Origin: Flavobacteriales bacterium UBA972
GTDB taxonomy: Bacteria > Bacteroidota > Bacteroidia > Flavobacteriales > Schleiferiaceae
Direction: 5' to 3'
Assembly: GCA_002292855.1 (NCBI GenBank)
Contig: DBBY01000002.1
Location: 32,293 to 96,292, forward strand
DNA length: 64,000 nt
Below, piece by piece: positions 17,996 through 27,587 of this stretch. The position numbers were made by a program, and so were the translations under genes. The number at the start of each line of letters is the position of its first letter. Positions within the stretch are counted from its first letter, which is position 1. The notes under the pieces were generated by a model that made no database searches, was not told the origin of the DNA, and was given only the letters and a program-made list of their open reading frames with translations.

Positions 17996-19131
17996 TAGTG
18001 GTTAAAGGTCGCAAGTTCCTTGCGGAGTTCCAAGGCAACCGCCTCGTCGCTAAACGTTTGCCGGACATGGGCCGCAGCCGCATTGCCGATTCGGCTGCGA
18101 AGCTCCAGGTCACTGCAGAGCAGGTCTAGGGCAGCAGCAAAATCCTCGGCGGAGTCCGCAATAAGAAGGTGAACATCGTGCTGCGCTTTAAGGCCTTCTG
18201 CGCCAAGACTTGTGGTTACAATGGCTTTACCTCGCGCCATTGCTTCGAGAAGCTTAATGCGCATTCCGCTGCCGCTGCGGATTGGGGCAACGAATACTCC
18301 AAATTTCTGAAAGTCAAGGTCATGGGTTTGGTGCTTTACAGAACCAGTCGAACCTTCAAAGGGCCATTGCTTGCAAAAAACCTCAAGCTCAGCATGCCTT
18401 AGTTTGGGCGCAACCTCATCGATGAACCATCGCATTCCTCGGATGTTGGGCGTCCAATCCATGGCGCCAAGATGGTAGGCCGCCGCAGGGGAGGCGCCGC
18501 TTTGCTCCCAGGAACCATGGACAAAATCCACGCTGCAGGGCAGGCACTGAACCGCACCGGGACGCGCTTGGGCAAACCACAGTTCGTCTTCGTTGCTGAT
18601 GGTCCAAATGCGCGAGGCATGAGCAGAAACCTCCTGTTCCCATCGTTGTAAGCGCTTGGCCTGCAAGGACACATACAATCTTCGGAGGATTGGTTCTTCA
18701 GAGAGTCCGCGCTGCCAAATGGAATGCTCGACGTTGTGCGCGCGAAGTACGCTGGGTTTGTTGCCAATATGCGGCAGGTAGACGGCCATAAATAGGCTGT
18801 CAAAAACCACTAAATCGCAGTCAGCCGCGAGGCTTTCAATCCGCTTCGCTGCCTCGGCACTCCAAAACCTACTCGCGTAGTAGCTCTGCCGATCAAAGAG
18901 GTTAGCTAGTGCCGTGTTCCACCTTGGTGCCGTCTTAAGGTCAATGGCTTCGAGGGACGCCCCAGCAATCGGTGAGGAGGGATGATGCACCCAATGCTTG
19001 TCGGTATTTAGCGCAACAACCTGTACCTCATGCCCCAGGGACGCCTCGATGCGAATCAAAGCCTCCATGGCTAGGCTACTCCCGTCTCGCCCAGGGAAGG
19101 GTACCTTGTTGCACAGATGCAGAATTCTCAC
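17995..19131 (-). CDS. Family 4-type (GT-B) glycosyltransferase
   Basis: This 378-residue GT-B glycosyltransferase has an N-terminal acceptor domain opening with RILHLCNKVPFPGRDGSS. Its C-terminal donor domain has VAPIRSGSGMRIKLLEAMARGKAIVTTSLGAEGL, which includes the ExxxxG(K/R)-type nucleotide-sugar motif. It is cytosolic or peripheral, without membrane helices. The GTG start overlaps the lptF/G stop as GTGA and the stop overlaps the GT2 start by one base, so the three are translated from one message. Its role is probably surface polysaccharide or LPS sugar addition. Confidence 0.88.
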   Translation of the reverse strand: MRILHLCNKVPFPGRDGSSLAMEALIRIEASLGHEVQVVALNTDKHWVHHPSSPIAGASLEAIDLKTAPRWNTALANLFDRQSYYASRFWSAEAAKRIESLAADCDLVVFDSLFMAVYLPHIGNKPSVLRAHNVEHSIWQRGLSEEPILRRLYVSLQAKRLQRWEQEVSAHASRIWTISNEDELWFAQARPGAVQCLPCSVDFVHGSWEQSGASPAAAYHLGAMDWTPNIRGMRWFIDEVAPKLRHAELEVFCKQWPFEGSTGSVKHQTHDLDFQKFGVFVAPIRSGSGMRIKLLEAMARGKAIVTTSLGAEGLKAQHDVHLLIADSAEDFAAALDLLCSDLELRSRIGNAAAAHVRQTFSDEAVALELRKELATFNH

Positions 19132-20528
19132 GTCGCACTAGTTTTAATGCGTCTTCGAATCCAATTTAGTGGCAATTGTCCGTCAATCGAGGCCCACCAA
19201 ACCATAAATAGGGCTATCGGCATCAGGGCAAGGTTCGGTCCCCAAATGGCCCAAAACGGACTCAGTACCCAAGTGCGTCCGAGCTTTTCAGAAACCATGG
19301 TAAGTACATAATGCAGTAGGAACAAAAGCACGCTCGACACAAAAGCCCAACCAAAGCCACCGCGTTGAATGATGCTGCCCAGTGCTGCGCCTACGAAGAA
19401 CAAAAGCATGCATGCCACCGCCACGCTGAATTTTTTATGCCACTCCAGATAATGCCTTGAGAGATGCTGGTTGCGCCAATCCAATTCTGAGGCTATTTGA
19501 TTCATGTAATCCCTGTTGCTCTGCGCCAGATTCAGGGCGCTTTGGGTCGCCCGATAGCGGTGAATGGGCTGAATTCTTTCAGCAACCGTTAAATTGGGGT
19601 CAGCCTCTGAAAATCCGATCAGGCTGTCGCCAACCCATCCCCCCAGCTTTCGCTGCATTCCTTTAGAAACTTCTGCAACACGGGCCTTTATTTGGCCTTC
19701 AATCAGGTCAATAGAGGTATCGAGCTGGCTAATGGTGAGCATGTTGTACTCGTTGCTGCGCTGAACCCCGCCCAAATCCCCCAGCAAAAACGAAGACATG
19801 TCAAGCCTTACTACCATGCTGTCAAACTCGGCCACCAGAGAACCTTGGCGCAGTCGCTCCTGCCGAACGGATTCCTTCACGTCAAGGTAGCTTCTGCCGT
19901 TGCGAAGAACTAGGGTCATCGTTGGACTTCCCTCGGGGTAGCGCACTTCCCCTTCAGGAGCGGTCAAGACCCCAACGTTCCCTTGGCCCCGTTCACGATG
20001 GTCATACAGGATTACATCATAGATCCGGTTCTCCTCCTTGCGGCCAATTTTCACGCTAAACCCGTCAAGACCCGCCACAAAAACCCCAGGCTTAAGTTTG
20101 AACGTAGGTTTCTGGCGAGCGATGTTCAGCAATAAATTTTCTCCCTTGTAGTTGGCCACGGGAATGAAGTTGTTGCTCACCAAAAACATGAGTGCCCCAA
20201 TAACACTCAGAACCAAAAACAGGGGCCGAAGCATGCGAAGAAAGGAAAATCCCGAGGCCTTTGTTGCGGCGTATTCCCGAGATTCCGCCCACTGGCCATA
20301 AACCATAATGGCCGCAAAAAGCACCGCAATGGGTGCTGCCATGGGCAAAATAGACACCGACCAGTAGCCCATTAGTTCGAGGATGCGCCAAAGCGAAATT
20401 CCCCGACCGGCAAGGTCATCCATGTACTTCCAAACCATTTGCATGAGCAGTATGAATACGCTCATCGCCAGTGTTTTGGCAAATAATTGTACGAAGTTCG
20501 CGATAAAGTAGCGGTCCAGCTTACCCAA
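19128..20528 (-). CDS. LptF/LptG family lipopolysaccharide export permease
   Basis: This 466-residue inner-membrane protein opens with GKLDRYFIANFVQLFAKTL, the standard beginning of LptG-type permeases, and has membrane helices near residues 15-35, 50-75 and 95-120. A large periplasmic beta domain spans about 140-350, and three helices lie in the last 110 residues. With LptB and its partner permease it extracts LPS from the inner membrane. No ATG exists at the right place; a TTG five bases after the lolA stop gives the conserved start. Whether it is LptF or LptG cannot be decided without a tree. Confidence 0.9.
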   Translation of the reverse strand: MGKLDRYFIANFVQLFAKTLAMSVFILLMQMVWKYMDDLAGRGISLWRILELMGYWSVSILPMAAPIAVLFAAIMVYGQWAESREYAATKASGFSFLRMLRPLFLVLSVIGALMFLVSNNFIPVANYKGENLLLNIARQKPTFKLKPGVFVAGLDGFSVKIGRKEENRIYDVILYDHRERGQGNVGVLTAPEGEVRYPEGSPTMTLVLRNGRSYLDVKESVRQERLRQGSLVAEFDSMVVRLDMSSFLLGDLGGVQRSNEYNMLTISQLDTSIDLIEGQIKARVAEVSKGMQRKLGGWVGDSLIGFSEADPNLTVAERIQPIHRYRATQSALNLAQSNRDYMNQIASELDWRNQHLSRHYLEWHKKFSVAVACMLLFFVGAALGSIIQRGGFGWAFVSSVLLFLLHYVLTMVSEKLGRTWVLSPFWAIWGPNLALMPIALFMVWWASIDGQLPLNWIRRRIKTSAT

Positions 20529-20533
20529 ATCGC

Positions 20534-21190
20534 TTACTGTGCTTTAGGCGCGATGTATTCGTAGTTCGCCGGGTAGTTGGATCGCTTGAACTCCACGTCG
20601 TTGGCTGTCAAACCCTTGTTGGTTTCATAGGACAGCATGGTGATGGTAGACTTCGTTCCGTTTTTTGTCTCTTCGGTAAAGCTATACAGCTTCAAGGTTT
20701 TGGCATCGATTCCAAGAATCACTTTGGCAACCTCGGGGTCGTTTTTGGGTATCATACTGACCAACTTGATGGTCTTTCCCGCGATCGTTACCGTTCCTGC
20801 CCATGCAAACGCAGAATTCTTCTCATACTTGCCAAGAAGCACGGCAGGAGTATACTGGTTGGCATCGCCATTGAGTTTGCGGACCGTGATTTCTTCGTCT
20901 TCTGGGCTAACGGTGGTCACCACTCCGCTCTTGAAAAAGAAGGTCTGCCCTTGGAGCACCAACTTGGCGGACTCTCCCTTTACCCAAACCTCGCCGCTTG
21001 TTTTGCGCTGCACCCTTTGGCCGTTGCGCCCTGGAGCGTCAAGCACCGAAGTGAATCCAATCTTTTGGTCGGAATAGGTGAGGGCCTGCTTCTTCACTCG
21101 CTGCACATAGGCTAGGGGAGTCTCGGACTGCGCGGACGAGAAGAAGGAAATCAGGCAAAAGCCCGCGGTAAAAAGCAAACGAGTAATCAT
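20534..21190 (-). CDS. lolA: Outer-membrane lipoprotein carrier protein LolA
   Basis: This 218-residue secreted protein has a signal peptide (LLFTAGFCLISFFSSAQ) followed by a LolA-type open beta-barrel sequence. The segment YSDQKIGFTSVLDAPGRNGQRVQRKTSGEVWVKG is typical. LolA carries lipoproteins through the periplasm from the LolCDE transporter to the outer membrane. The ATG overlaps the ftsK stop as ATGA. LolD is encoded separately at 43.8-44.5 kb. The ftsK-lolA-lptF/G order joins cell division and envelope transport on one transcript. Confidence 0.88.
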   Translation of the reverse strand: MITRLLFTAGFCLISFFSSAQSETPLAYVQRVKKQALTYSDQKIGFTSVLDAPGRNGQRVQRKTSGEVWVKGESAKLVLQGQTFFFKSGVVTTVSPEDEEITVRKLNGDANQYTPAVLLGKYEKNSAFAWAGTVTIAGKTIKLVSMIPKNDPEVAKVILGIDAKTLKLYSFTEETKNGTKSTITMLSYETNKGLTANDVEFKRSNYPANYEYIAPKAQ

Positions 21191-23559
21191 AGGTTTTTGA
21201 GGCGTTCGTTGAGTTGTACTTCATCCTGAATCAGAACCTGGCGTGCCTTGGACCCCTCAAAGGGCCCAATGATTCCAGCGTCTTCGAGCTGATCGACCAA
21301 GCGACCTGCGCGATTGTAGCCAAGCTTAAGCTTGCGTTGCAAAAGCGATGCCGAGCCCTGCTGGTGAATCACTACCATGCGAGCGGCCTCTTCAAACATG
21401 CTGTCTCGTTCCTCGGCACTAAAGTTGCCGCCGCCGCCAAGGCTGCCCTCCTCGGACTCGTATTCTGGCAGCTGGTAGGCATCGGGGTAACCCTGCTGGT
21501 TCCCGATAAACTCGCAAATCTGCTCCACCTCGGGGGTATCCAAAAAGGCACACTGCAGGCGAATCAAGTCGTTTCCGCTCGAAATCAGCATGTCACCCTT
21601 GCCAATTAATTGTTCCGCGCCACCCGCATCGAGAATCGTGCGGGAGTCAATCTTGGCACTGACCTTAAAGGCAATACGCGTTGGGAAGTTTGCCTTGATA
21701 ATACCCGTAATTACGTTTACCGACGGACGCTGTGTGGCAACAATCAAGTGAATGCCAATGGCGCGCGCAAGCTGGGCAAGGCGAGCGATCGGCATTTCAA
21801 CCTCCTTGCCGGCAGTCATAATTAAATCGGCAAACTCGTCAATCACCAAAATAATGTAGGGCAAATAGCGGTGACCCTCCTCAGGGTTGAGTTTGCGGGC
21901 CGTGAACTTTACATTGTATTCCTTGAGGTTCCGCACCATGGCAGACTTCAGCAGTTCATAGCGCTGGTCCATCTCAATGCACAAGGAGTTCAGCGTGTGT
22001 ATTACCTTGTTGGTGTCGGTAATAATGGCCTCATCGTCCCCAGGCAGCTTTGCCAAGAAGTGCCGTTCAATGGTGTTGTACAGGGTCAGTTCTACCTTTT
22101 TGGGGTCCACCAGCACAAACTTTACCTCAGCCGGATGCTTCTTGTACAAAATCGATGCGATAATCGCATTGAGCCCCACTGACTTACCCTGACCCGTAGC
22201 ACCAGCCATGAGCAGGTGGGGCATTTTGGCCAGGTCAACAATAAAAACTTCGTTTGAAATGGTCTTGCCCAAGGCCAGGGGCAAATCCATGTCGGAGTTT
22301 TGGAACCGCTCAGAGGCAAGCACCGACCGCATGCTCACCATCTGGGGGTGACGGTTCGGTACCTCGATTCCTATAGTCCCTTTGCCGGGAATAGGAGCAA
22401 TAATTCGTATGCCCAAAGCACTCAGGCTTAGCGCGATGTCGTCTTCGAGCGACTTAATCTTACTGATGCGGACTCCGGCCTCTGGAACAATTTCATAGAG
22501 GGTCACCGTTGGCCCGACGGTAGCCTTGATCTTAGAAATCTCGATTTTGTAGTTGCGCAGGGTTTCAAGAATCCGCTCCTTATTGGCCTCCAGTTCCTCT
22601 TGGTCCACCTTGGCCGTGGACTGCCCGTAGTCATTGAGCAGCTGAAGGGGAGGCGTTTGGTAGCGCGAAAGGTCGCGCCTTGGGTCGTAGGGTCCCATTT
22701 CAGAAGCTGCGGCCACTTTGACCATGGCGGGGCTGGCCTGTGGAGCCTCAATCGTCGATTGAATCTCAAGATCGAGGTCATCTTCTGCTGCCAAACTTGG
22801 CTCGAGCACAAGGTCCTCATCGTCTTCATTCCATGGCGGACTTTGAATGGGCTCGTTGCCAGACAGGTCAACCACCAAGGGGCCTTCGTCGGGAATGAGC
22901 TCAGCCTCTTCGTGCATTGGGACTTCATTAAGGGCGTCGGATGCCGCAAAGCGGTTGGCCAGGTGCTGCCCGAGCATTTGCGGACGCAGCTGAAAAACCC
23001 ATACTGCATGGATCAGGGCAAGGACCATCCAGGTCAAGCCGGCTCCGAGAAGGCCTAGCCAGTGCGTGGACCAAGTTGCAATCACTCGTCCATAGTCTCC
23101 GACCACGGCGTCTCCGGCGTTCCAAGGCAGCAGGGCTAGTCCCGTCGTGATTAATAAGGCCCTGAGTAAGGAACGCCTCGCCCAGCGAAGTGCCCTAATT
23201 TCGATTCCCAAACCCCAGCGCAAGCCAAAAGCCATTACAACGGTCCAAAGAAGGAGGGAGGCAATTCCAAATCCGCGCACCGTTACCACCATGCCCACCG
23301 CCGCGCCGATGGATCCGAGGGTGTTTTGAATGACGATGTCGCGTTGGCTCAAAACTTGGGCAAAACCCAATTCTAGGGCACTGTAGTCTGAGGTCCAAGT
23401 GAAGAGGGTCGAAGTGCTAGCGACAAAGCCCAAGAGTCCGACAAAAAGGACGGTAAGACCAAGTACGGCGTGAAGGGACGGGCTCTGCTTGACGTCTAGC
23501 CAGGCTGACTTTAGGTCGCTTAGTCTCGAGGAGGTGGAGTTTTTGGAAGTTCGGGCCAT
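21187..23559 (-). CDS. ftsK: DNA translocase FtsK
   Basis: This 790-residue divisome ATPase pumps chromosomal DNA to the dif region during division. Four N-terminal membrane helices (about residues 30-195) are followed by an acidic linker (about 215-285), the alpha/beta motor with Walker A GATGQGKSVG and VDPKKVEL, and a C-terminal winged-helix gamma domain (QGSASLLQRKLKLGYNRAGRLVDQLE) that reads orienting DNA sequences. The length is typical of Bacteroidota FtsK, much shorter than the enterobacterial protein. It heads the operon running to ribB and has its own promoter element. Confidence 0.97.
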   Translation of the reverse strand: MARTSKNSTSSRLSDLKSAWLDVKQSPSLHAVLGLTVLFVGLLGFVASTSTLFTWTSDYSALELGFAQVLSQRDIVIQNTLGSIGAAVGMVVTVRGFGIASLLLWTVVMAFGLRWGLGIEIRALRWARRSLLRALLITTGLALLPWNAGDAVVGDYGRVIATWSTHWLGLLGAGLTWMVLALIHAVWVFQLRPQMLGQHLANRFAASDALNEVPMHEEAELIPDEGPLVVDLSGNEPIQSPPWNEDDEDLVLEPSLAAEDDLDLEIQSTIEAPQASPAMVKVAAASEMGPYDPRRDLSRYQTPPLQLLNDYGQSTAKVDQEELEANKERILETLRNYKIEISKIKATVGPTVTLYEIVPEAGVRISKIKSLEDDIALSLSALGIRIIAPIPGKGTIGIEVPNRHPQMVSMRSVLASERFQNSDMDLPLALGKTISNEVFIVDLAKMPHLLMAGATGQGKSVGLNAIIASILYKKHPAEVKFVLVDPKKVELTLYNTIERHFLAKLPGDDEAIITDTNKVIHTLNSLCIEMDQRYELLKSAMVRNLKEYNVKFTARKLNPEEGHRYLPYIILVIDEFADLIMTAGKEVEMPIARLAQLARAIGIHLIVATQRPSVNVITGIIKANFPTRIAFKVSAKIDSRTILDAGGAEQLIGKGDMLISSGNDLIRLQCAFLDTPEVEQICEFIGNQQGYPDAYQLPEYESEEGSLGGGGNFSAEERDSMFEEAARMVVIHQQGSASLLQRKLKLGYNRAGRLVDQLEDAGIIGPFEGSKARQVLIQDEVQLNERLKNL

Positions 23560-23569
23560 GGACTGCGTT

Positions 23570-23577
23570 CAAAGGTA
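23570..23577 (-). promoter_or_regulatory. -7 promoter element for ftsK (TACCTTTG)
   Basis: Exact TAnnTTTG on the minus strand, ten bases before the ftsK ATG. It is paired divergently with the arginase element. Confidence 0.6.
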
Positions 23578-23587
23578 GGCCAATTCC

Positions 23588-23595
23588 TACCTTTG
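23588..23595 (+). promoter_or_regulatory. -7 promoter element for arginase-argS (TACCTTTG)
   Basis: Exact consensus ending four bases before the arginase ATG, predicting a leaderless message. Confidence 0.65.
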
Positions 23596-23599
23596 GAAT

Positions 23600-24556
23600 A
23601 TGCTGCAGTTGATAACGGCCATGTCTGAATTGGGAGCAGGCACTCGAGGATCGAGCCTCGGATACGCCGCCATTCGCAGTGCATCCTTTCGCATTCAGCC
23701 CAAGTTTTTTAGGTCCCTGCAGCCCCGCAAGGTGCAAACCAATAACGCATTGCTTTATCGGCATCCCGAGACTCCCTATGGCAAAAGGATTCGAGGCATC
23801 GTGCGCATGTACCGCCGCATCTCGGCCGTTGTGGCCGAAACCCTTGACGACGGGCAGTTTCCACTGATTATTAGTGGAGACCACTCCAATGCAGGCGGAA
23901 CCATTGCGGGAATCAAGCAGGCTTTTCCCTTGGCAAGGCTCGGAGTGGTTTGGATTGATGCGCATGCCGACCTGCATTCTCCCTACACCTCTCCCTCGGG
24001 CAATCTGCACGGAATGCCTCTGGCAACCGCATTGGGCGAAGACAACTTAGCGTGTAAAATAAACGAACCGAGCTTGGTAACCCGTGAATCGTGGATTAAG
24101 CTCAAGGGTCCGACCCAAAGAGTGCGACCCGAAGACCTGGCCTACATTGGCCTGAGAAGCACCGAAGGGCCAGAAAATGCGCTCATTGCCAAATACGGCA
24201 TTAAGGTTTTTCGCGTGCCCGAGGTCCGCGCTCAAGGAATCGAAAGCGTTGTGGGGCAGGTTCTCGCTCAAATGGCAGAATGCGACATGATTTATGTGTC
24301 TTTTGACGTGGACTCCATGGACCCCAGCATTTCAGTGGGCACCGGCACCCCGGTTCCGGGAGGTTTTGAAGAGTCGGAGGCCAAGCATATGCTCGAACTT
24401 TTTGCCATTGATTCCAAGGTGCGCTGCATTGAGTTTACCGAGATCAATCCCCTGCTCGACAAGGGCGGTAACGCCATGGGATCCGCCGCATTCCGCCTGC
24501 TTCAAAATACCGTATACCGACTGCAGGATCGTTTAAGTCGACCTTCCAATCGTTAA
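23600..24556 (+). CDS. rocF: Arginase
   Basis: This 318-residue ureohydrolase has the Mn-binding series of the family: GDHSNAGG, WIDAHADLHS, SFDVDSMDPS and a late FTEINPLLD. The opening SELGAGTRGSSLGYAAIR and the HSPYTSPSGNLHGMPLA block fit arginase (arginine to ornithine plus urea) better than agmatinase or formimidoylglutamase. The ATG follows a promoter element by four bases. argS starts five bases after the stop, an arresting pairing because both enzymes consume arginine. The substrate call is fairly sure but could be tested. Confidence 0.88.
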   Translation: MLQLITAMSELGAGTRGSSLGYAAIRSASFRIQPKFFRSLQPRKVQTNNALLYRHPETPYGKRIRGIVRMYRRISAVVAETLDDGQFPLIISGDHSNAGGTIAGIKQAFPLARLGVVWIDAHADLHSPYTSPSGNLHGMPLATALGEDNLACKINEPSLVTRESWIKLKGPTQRVRPEDLAYIGLRSTEGPENALIAKYGIKVFRVPEVRAQGIESVVGQVLAQMAECDMIYVSFDVDSMDPSISVGTGTPVPGGFEESEAKHMLELFAIDSKVRCIEFTEINPLLDKGGNAMGSAAFRLLQNTVYRLQDRLSRPSNR

Positions 24557-24561
24557 GCTCC

Positions 24562-26331
24562 ATGACTGAAGCATTAGTTGCCGCCGTTTCTGCGGTCCTG
24601 CGCGAGCTCTATGGCTGGGAGGATTCTTTGGAACTTCAGCCAACGCGCAAAGAATTTGAGGGAGACGCCACCTTGGTGGTTTTTCCCTTTGTTAAGCAGA
24701 GCCGCAAATCCCCCGTCGAAACCGCCAACGAAATCGGTTCCGCTCTTTTAAAGGCTACTCCCTTGGTTACGCGGTTCAACGCCGTTCAAGGATTCTTGAA
24801 TTTAGTTCTGGCCTCCGACCAGTTTGAGTCCCTCTTTGACGCCCTGCGAAGCCGTGAAGACTGGGGATGCTGGCCGGTCGATGCAGCATTGCCTGCCGCA
24901 ATGGTTGAATTCAGTAGCCCAAACACCAACAAACCCCTGCATTTGGGCCATGTGCGCAACATTCTCTTAGGTCATAGTCTCAGTAGAATTCTGGAGGCCA
25001 GCGGGCGAAAGGTTGTTAAGGTGCAAATCATCAACGACCGTGGCGTGCACATTTGCAAAAGCATGTGGGCCTGGCAGCGTTTTGGCGACGGAATGACTCC
25101 GGAGTCAGCGGGCCAAAAAGGCGACCATTATGTCGGAACCTTTTATGTGCGCTTTGACCAAGAGTACCGTGCTCAGGTTCGCGAACTCATGGAAGCCGGC
25201 CACCCCGAGGACTATGCAAAGAGTCACGCTCCCTGCATGCTCGAGGTACAAGAAATGCTCCGCAAGTGGGAAGACCGCGACCCAGAGGTGCGGGCCCTGT
25301 GGTCCACCATGAACGAGTGGGTCTATGCAGGCTTCAATGCAACCTACAAGCGGCTCGGCATTGCCTTTGACCGCAACTACTACGAATCCGAAACCTATTT
25401 GCTGGGCAAGCAAGACATCGAGGCCGGGATTCAGAGCGGAGTTTTTTACCGTCGGGACGACGGTTCCGTTTGGATTGATTTGAGGGAAGACGGGCTGGAC
25501 GAAAAGCTCGTGCTTCGCAGCGACGGGACCTCGGTCTACATGACCCAAGACATTGGCACGGCCATTCAGCGTTTTAAGGACTTCTCCCTCAATAGTCTGA
25601 CCTATGTGGTGGGCAACGAGCAAGACTACCACTTTAGGGTTTTGTTTCTTATTCTTAAAAAACTAGGCCACCCCTGGGCGGACGAGCTCTACCACTTAAG
25701 CTATGGCATGGTCGACTTGCCCAACGGCCGCATGAAGTCCCGAGAGGGCACGGTGGTTGATGCCGACGATTTACTGTACGAGATGGAGGCCAGCGCGCGA
25801 TCCTTAAGCGAAGAACTTGGCAAAACAGAGGGTCTTAGCGAGCCCGAGAAGGCAAAGCTCTACCAGGTTCTAGGCCATGGAGCATTGAAGTACTACATTC
25901 TCAAGGTCGACCCTCGCAAACGCATGGTCTTCAACCCCGAGGAGTCCATTGATTTCAATGGCCATACGGGACCCTTCATTCAATACAGCCATGCTCGACT
26001 GCGGTCTATTTTGCGCAAGTCCGAGGGTCTTCCCAGCGCCTGGTCTTGGGCCGACATTAGCCTCGACGAGCGCAGCAAAGACTTGATTCAGACCATTTAT
26101 CGCTTTCCCGAAGTTATCGAGCAGGCAGCGCGGACCTATAGTCCGGCCGTGGTCGCCCAGTTTGCCTACGACGTCGCCAAGGCATTTAATGCATTCTACC
26201 AGGCCAATTCCATTCTCAGCGCGGAATCCGAGGCCTTGATCGCCTTCCGAATCGACCTGAGTCGAGCAACAGCTTCGTCCCTTAAGCGAGCTTTGGATCT
26301 TTTGGGTATCGAGGCGCCCGAGCGGATGTAA
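24562..26331 (+). CDS. argS: Arginyl-tRNA synthetase
   Basis: This 589-residue class I aminoacyl-tRNA synthetase charges tRNA-Arg. The HIGH-type motif HLGHVRN follows SSPNTNKPL, the KMSKS-type motif is MKSREGTVV, and a C-terminal all-helical DALR anticodon-binding domain ends with ALDLLGIEAPERM. The length is normal. It is the second gene of the arginase operon and is followed immediately by a strong hairpin terminator. Confidence 0.97.
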   Translation: MTEALVAAVSAVLRELYGWEDSLELQPTRKEFEGDATLVVFPFVKQSRKSPVETANEIGSALLKATPLVTRFNAVQGFLNLVLASDQFESLFDALRSREDWGCWPVDAALPAAMVEFSSPNTNKPLHLGHVRNILLGHSLSRILEASGRKVVKVQIINDRGVHICKSMWAWQRFGDGMTPESAGQKGDHYVGTFYVRFDQEYRAQVRELMEAGHPEDYAKSHAPCMLEVQEMLRKWEDRDPEVRALWSTMNEWVYAGFNATYKRLGIAFDRNYYESETYLLGKQDIEAGIQSGVFYRRDDGSVWIDLREDGLDEKLVLRSDGTSVYMTQDIGTAIQRFKDFSLNSLTYVVGNEQDYHFRVLFLILKKLGHPWADELYHLSYGMVDLPNGRMKSREGTVVDADDLLYEMEASARSLSEELGKTEGLSEPEKAKLYQVLGHGALKYYILKVDPRKRMVFNPEESIDFNGHTGPFIQYSHARLRSILRKSEGLPSAWSWADISLDERSKDLIQTIYRFPEVIEQAARTYSPAVVAQFAYDVAKAFNAFYQANSILSAESEALIAFRIDLSRATASSLKRALDLLGIEAPERM

Positions 26332-26337
26332 GCAAAA

Positions 26338-26374
26338 AAATCCCGGTCCAGGCGCGGAGCCAGAACCGGGATTT
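26338..26374. terminator. Bidirectional intrinsic terminator between argS and the C1 peptidase
   Basis: A ten-base perfect inverted repeat, AAATCCCGGT and ACCGGGATTT, surrounds a 17-base loop, with an A tract on the left and T run on the right. It can end argS transcription on the plus strand and the C1 peptidase message on the minus strand. Confidence 0.85.
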
Positions 26375-26390
26375 CGAATCAACTTGAGGC

Positions 26391-27572
26391 TTAAAGCCCT
26401 GCCGCCTTCTTGGTTGCCTTGGGCAAACCGTCTTGGTGCAGCATGATGGAGATGGTCTTGGCACGCACAAAGGCCTCAGACGCATAGATATAGCCCTCGC
26501 GGTAGGCGTTCTTGCGCGGACCCCATGAGTTTTTGACCAGGTAGTACGAAGCACCCGACTGGTCTTTGACCTTGCCCACGATTTGCATTCCGTGGTCGTC
26601 TTGGGTTTCGTAGTTGTCAAAAGCGGCTTGGCGTGAAGCTTGCGTCACCACTGCCTCTTCGTGCGGACCAGTGAAAACGGCGGTCTTCTCTTCGGCGCTC
26701 ATGTCGGACCAATCCTTGGCGGGCCAGACAGCGACTCCGTTGTTCAGCGAAAATCCCTTCTCTGAAACGTCGGTTCCCCAGGCAATCGTGAATCCGTTGG
26801 CCAGCGCGTGGTCAATGGTCGCCATCATGTCGTCAAGCGGAACATTGTACGAAGTGCCCCAGGTCCAGTTGTCGGGAACCTCAATGGCGAACCAGGATCC
26901 GAAGGGATGGTGGGTGAAGCTGGTGAGCTGAACGTAGTCTTTGACGTTGATTTTAAGGAACTTGTCGGCAAAGCTGCGCGGACTGTACTGCTTGCCTTCG
27001 TAGGTAAACGAGGTTGGTTCGGCGCCGAGGTAGGCGTCGAGGTATCCGGTGAAGCCCTTGTGCCAGGCAGTAGTCACGGTTCCGGAATTTTTGTTCACCA
27101 CCGCATCGACGATTCCCTTGAGGGCCGCTTCGAGCTCGTCGTGGTCGTTGCCCTCGGTTCCGTAGTTGAGGCCGGCGTAGGCAGACTCTGGAACCGCTCC
27201 GTAGCGGTCGATCACATAAAACAGGTCGGGGCATGCTCCGCCTTGGGCGAAGTTGAGCGAGCCGTGCAGACGGACGTACTTCTCGGCCTTGTCCTGGTAG
27301 ACCTTGCGCACTGTGTACATCTCCGAGAGATCGATGGCGGGCTTGCCCATGCGCACCAGTTCAGATTCGAGGAATCCGGTGGCCGAATAGCTCCAGCAGG
27401 TTCCCGAGCGCCCTTGGTCTTTGACCGGAGTCGCCTCGAGGTCGTAGATGGTTGTGAATTCAAACGATTTGCCGTCGCGGGATCCGTTGCCTGAAATCTT
27501 ATTGATCAGATCAACTTGGGCAAAGAGACTGCCTGAGGCCAGCATTGCGCCCAAAAAGAGGTGCTTGTTCAT
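26391..27572 (-). CDS. Secreted C1 (papain/bleomycin hydrolase-like) cysteine peptidase
   Basis: This 393-residue protein has a signal peptide (HLFLGAMLASGSLFAQ). The papain-type active site is complete: oxyanion glutamine and catalytic cysteine in DQGRSGTCWSYSATGF, histidine in DDHGMQIVG and asparagine in VKNSWGPR. The arrangement resembles the aminopeptidase C/bleomycin hydrolase branch, but here the protein is exported and ends in a lysine-rich tail. It probably degrades peptides in the periplasm or outside the cell. It starts 15 bases after the 3-hydroxyacyl-CoA dehydrogenase stop and no separate promoter was recognised, so the two may be cotranscribed. Confidence 0.9.
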   Translation of the reverse strand: MNKHLFLGAMLASGSLFAQVDLINKISGNGSRDGKSFEFTTIYDLEATPVKDQGRSGTCWSYSATGFLESELVRMGKPAIDLSEMYTVRKVYQDKAEKYVRLHGSLNFAQGGACPDLFYVIDRYGAVPESAYAGLNYGTEGNDHDELEAALKGIVDAVVNKNSGTVTTAWHKGFTGYLDAYLGAEPTSFTYEGKQYSPRSFADKFLKINVKDYVQLTSFTHHPFGSWFAIEVPDNWTWGTSYNVPLDDMMATIDHALANGFTIAWGTDVSEKGFSLNNGVAVWPAKDWSDMSAEEKTAVFTGPHEEAVVTQASRQAAFDNYETQDDHGMQIVGKVKDQSGASYYLVKNSWGPRKNAYREGYIYASEAFVRAKTISIMLHQDGLPKATKKAAGL

Positions 27573-27587
27573 TGGTTGTTGGTGGAT

